Shown: piece after piece, positions 6,784 to 7,993 of the stretch
Position numbering within the stretch: the stretch's first letter is position 1
Layout: every line of letters begins with the position of its first letter
From: an uncultured Proteiniphilum sp.
GTDB lineage: Bacteria; Bacteroidota; Bacteroidia; Bacteroidales; Dysgonomonadaceae
Reading direction: 5' to 3'
Length of the DNA stretch: 7,993 nt
Assembly (NCBI RefSeq): GCF_937873925.1
Contig: NZ_CALNAT010000061.1
Span: 1 to 7,993 of the forward strand
Made by a program: the position numbers and the translations under genes
The notes under the pieces: generated by a model
The model's database searches: none
Told to the model about the DNA's origin: nothing
Seen by the model: only the letters and a program-made list of their open reading frames with translations

Positions 6784-6820
6784 ATAGTCTGACTTTTAAC
6801 GGTCAGACTATTATTTTTAT
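6784..6820 (+). terminator. Intrinsic terminator of the rsfS-ftsH unit
   Basis: ATAGTCTGAC (6784-6793) pairs perfectly with GTCAGACTAT (6802-6811) around an 8-base loop. The T-rich tail TTATTTTTAT (6811-6820) follows. An A-run at 6771-6778 lies just before the stem. It stands about 113 bases after the ftsH stop and before sodB, so sodB should have its own promoter. Confidence 0.88.
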
Positions 6821-6917
6821 CACCTATTTTATCTAAATTAACAAGAATCAGTATAAATAAAATCGAACATTTCACGGATCGTTATCGTTATAAGGGCAAA
6901 CAATAAGACTGACGGAA

Positions 6918-7607
6918 ATGAGAACAATTCATTATTACTTATTGATCGGATTATTTGCATTATCGGCAATTAGTTGCAACAATTCCAATGCAAAAAACAA
7001 TGAAAATGACAATTCTAAAAACAGTGTAAATATGAAATTCGAAAAAGTAGCATTACCTTATGCCACCGACGCTTTAGAGCCGGTGATCAGTAAACAGACA
7101 GTAGAACTTCACTACGGCAAACACCATCAGGCCTATGTGGATAATCTGAACAAGCTGGTGGTAGGGACAAAATTTGAAAATGCAGATCTTGAGACAGTGG
7201 TGAAAGAAAGTGACGGAGCTATTTTCAACAATGCAGGACAGATCCTCAATCATAATATCTATTTCACCTCTTTCAAGAAAGACGGCGGCGGAGAGCCTAA
7301 AGGCAAACTGGCCGATGCTATCAACGAACAGTTTGGGTCGTTCGACAAATTTAAAGAAGAATTCAATGCAGCCGGAGTCGCCGTATTCGGTTCAGGATGG
7401 GTATGGCTGGCAAAGGACCAAAACGGTAAACTTTCAATTTTGAAAGAAAGCAATGCGGGTAATCCGGTTACAAGCGGGTTGGTCCCTATTTTAGGTTTCG
7501 ATGTATGGGAACATTCATATTATCTCGATTACCAGAATCGCCGTGCCGATCACCTGAAAGAAATATGGAAGATCATAGATTGGGACGTGGTAAGCGCACG
7601 TTATTAA
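6918..7607 (+). CDS. sodB: Fe/Mn superoxide dismutase with a lipoprotein signal peptide
   Basis: The enzyme converts superoxide to oxygen and hydrogen peroxide. The 229-residue product contains a full Fe/Mn SOD (about 39-229). Metal ligands are His65, His112, Asp195 and His199; their spacing (47, 83 and 4) equals that of E. coli SodB (His26, His73, Asp156, His160). Gln108, four residues before His112, is the second-sphere glutamine position of Fe-type SODs. Gly193, two before the ligand Asp, is glycine as in Mn-type and cambialistic enzymes, where E. coli FeSOD has Thr. Unusually, the first 38 residues form a lipoprotein leader: a hydrophobic core, then LSAISC with Cys20, then an Asn/Lys/Glu-rich linker. 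Met39 (7032) is where ordinary cytosolic SODs begin. The product is probably lipid-anchored outside the cytoplasm, though initiation at 7032 would make a 191-residue cytosolic form. No clear TAnnTTTG promoter is visible upstream; a tandem CGTTAT pair lies at 6880-6891. Confidence 0.93.
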   Translation: MRTIHYYLLIGLFALSAISCNNSNAKNNENDNSKNSVNMKFEKVALPYATDALEPVISKQTVELHYGKHHQAYVDNLNKLVVGTKFENADLETVVKESDGAIFNNAGQILNHNIYFTSFKKDGGGEPKGKLADAINEQFGSFDKFKEEFNAAGVAVFGSGWVWLAKDQNGKLSILKESNAGNPVTSGLVPILGFDVWEHSYYLDYQNRRADHLKEIWKIIDWDVVSARY

Positions 7608-7654
7608 TTGAAAGCAATCTTCCGGCGGGTGCCACAGTAGTCAACTGAAGGGGA

Positions 7655-7690
7655 GGGAGTGAATGTCAGGAAAATTCACTCCCTTTTTTA
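7655..7690 (+). terminator. Intrinsic terminator of sodB
   Basis: GGGAGTGAAT (7655-7664) pairs perfectly with ATTCACTCCC (7674-7683) around a 9-base loop, followed by TTTTTT (7684-7689). It lies about 48 bases after the sodB stop. The T tract overlaps the stop codon of the converging pgeF gene (7688-7690). The minus strand has no T tract after the stem, so it should act only on sodB transcripts. Confidence 0.9.
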
Positions 7691-7993
7691 TCTCTTCATC
7701 ATAATTCCCGTCAACATCCTCCCGGAATGTACGGTTTGCCGGCGGGCGGAAAAGAAAAGATCCTCTCTTTCATATGTGCACAATGTACTCTTTTCAATCA
7801 TATTTTCGGGTATTCCCAGCCTGATGAGTTCCCTTTTGTTGATCTCTCTCAGATCGATATGGAATTTGGAGGCGGCGGTCTTTCTCCAGAAAAGTGTGGA
7901 ATCGGACAAATCGAACCCCTGCTCGTGAAACCGGTCCGCCACCTCATCCCCTACTTCATAATTCGACACATCTATGGCCGGACCGAAACCGGC
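7688..7993 (-). CDS. pgeF: Peptidoglycan editing factor PgeF (YfiH / laccase-domain family), C-terminal part
   Basis: Only the last 101 codons are present; the 5' end lies beyond the right edge. The fragment shows the family's C-terminal landmarks: F-G-P-A-I then YEVGDEV near its start, a K-x-H-I-D-L-R block with L-x-x-L-G-I-P, then S-T-L-C-T-Y, and FFSARR-x-x-x-x-SGRM-x-T-x-I at the end. In E. coli, YfiH/PgeF removes wrongly made UDP-MurNAc-L-Ser so that serine does not replace alanine in the peptidoglycan stem. Other members have been reported as purine nucleoside phosphorylases or multicopper-type oxidases. The His/Cys/His metal-binding residues of the family lie upstream, outside the window, so activity cannot be judged. 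The frame is open to the edge; the GTG at 7969-7967 is internal (Val), not a start. Confidence 0.9.
   Translation of the reverse strand, partial: AGFGPAIDVSNYEVGDEVADRFHEQGFDLSDSTLFWRKTAASKFHIDLREINKRELIRLGIPENMIEKSTLCTYEREDLFFSARRQTVHSGRMLTGIMMKR

Noticed and set aside
6820..6917. Oxidative-stress operator or promoter upstream of sodB
   Set aside because: Only a tandem CGTTAT pair and AT-rich DNA are visible; no match good enough to name a promoter or an OxyR-type site.
7659..7928. Plus-strand open frame opposite pgeF
   Set aside because: It begins inside the sodB terminator and is antisense to clearly recognised PgeF residues.
1..7993. Mobile element, CRISPR array, phage or defence system
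   Set aside because: No transposase, integrase, regular spacer-repeat pattern, terminal inverted repeats or defence domains were found; a tRNA gene at the edge alone does not show integration.

Overview
The window reads as a chromosomal segment from a member of the Bacteroidota, most likely order Bacteroidales. Four lines of evidence support this. Several genes are preceded by close matches to the Bacteroidetes sigma-ABfr -7 element TAnnTTTG. Shine-Dalgarno sequences are absent, and starts sit in A-rich leaders instead. Lipoprotein signal peptides have loose lipoboxes. The protein sequences (FtsH, RsfS, RibF, Fe-type SOD) have a Bacteroidales character. Genus cannot be fixed by eye; a Dysgonomonadaceae/Porphyromonadaceae-like source is only a guess.

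Layout from left to right. A tRNA-Ser(GCU) gene runs leftwards off the window edge (1-53, minus), with a well-formed promoter just upstream. mltG (endolytic peptidoglycan transglycosylase, plus) follows and converges on ribF (bifunctional riboflavin kinase/FAD synthetase, minus), which appears to start with TTG. A divergent intergenic region of about 240 bases separates ribF from a predicted lipoprotein with two tandem DUF1080 (3-keto-disaccharide hydrolase-like) domains. After a gap of about 300 bases holding a hairpin and a period-8 CCCAC repeat comes an rsfS-ftsH pair (ribosomal silencing factor and membrane AAA+ zinc protease), closed by a strong intrinsic terminator. A predicted lipid-anchored Fe/Mn superoxide dismutase with its own terminator follows. 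The 3' part of a pgeF/YfiH-family gene enters from the right edge on the minus strand.

Most of this is housekeeping: envelope synthesis (MltG, PgeF), flavin cofactors (RibF), ribosome control and membrane proteolysis (RsfS, FtsH). The less ordinary items are the SOD with a lipoprotein leader and an intact internal cytosolic-type start, and the tandem-domain DUF1080 lipoprotein sitting alone without a polysaccharide-utilisation locus. I see no CRISPR array, insertion sequence, phage gene, toxin-antitoxin pair or defence cassette, and nothing that amounts to a clearly new multi-gene system.
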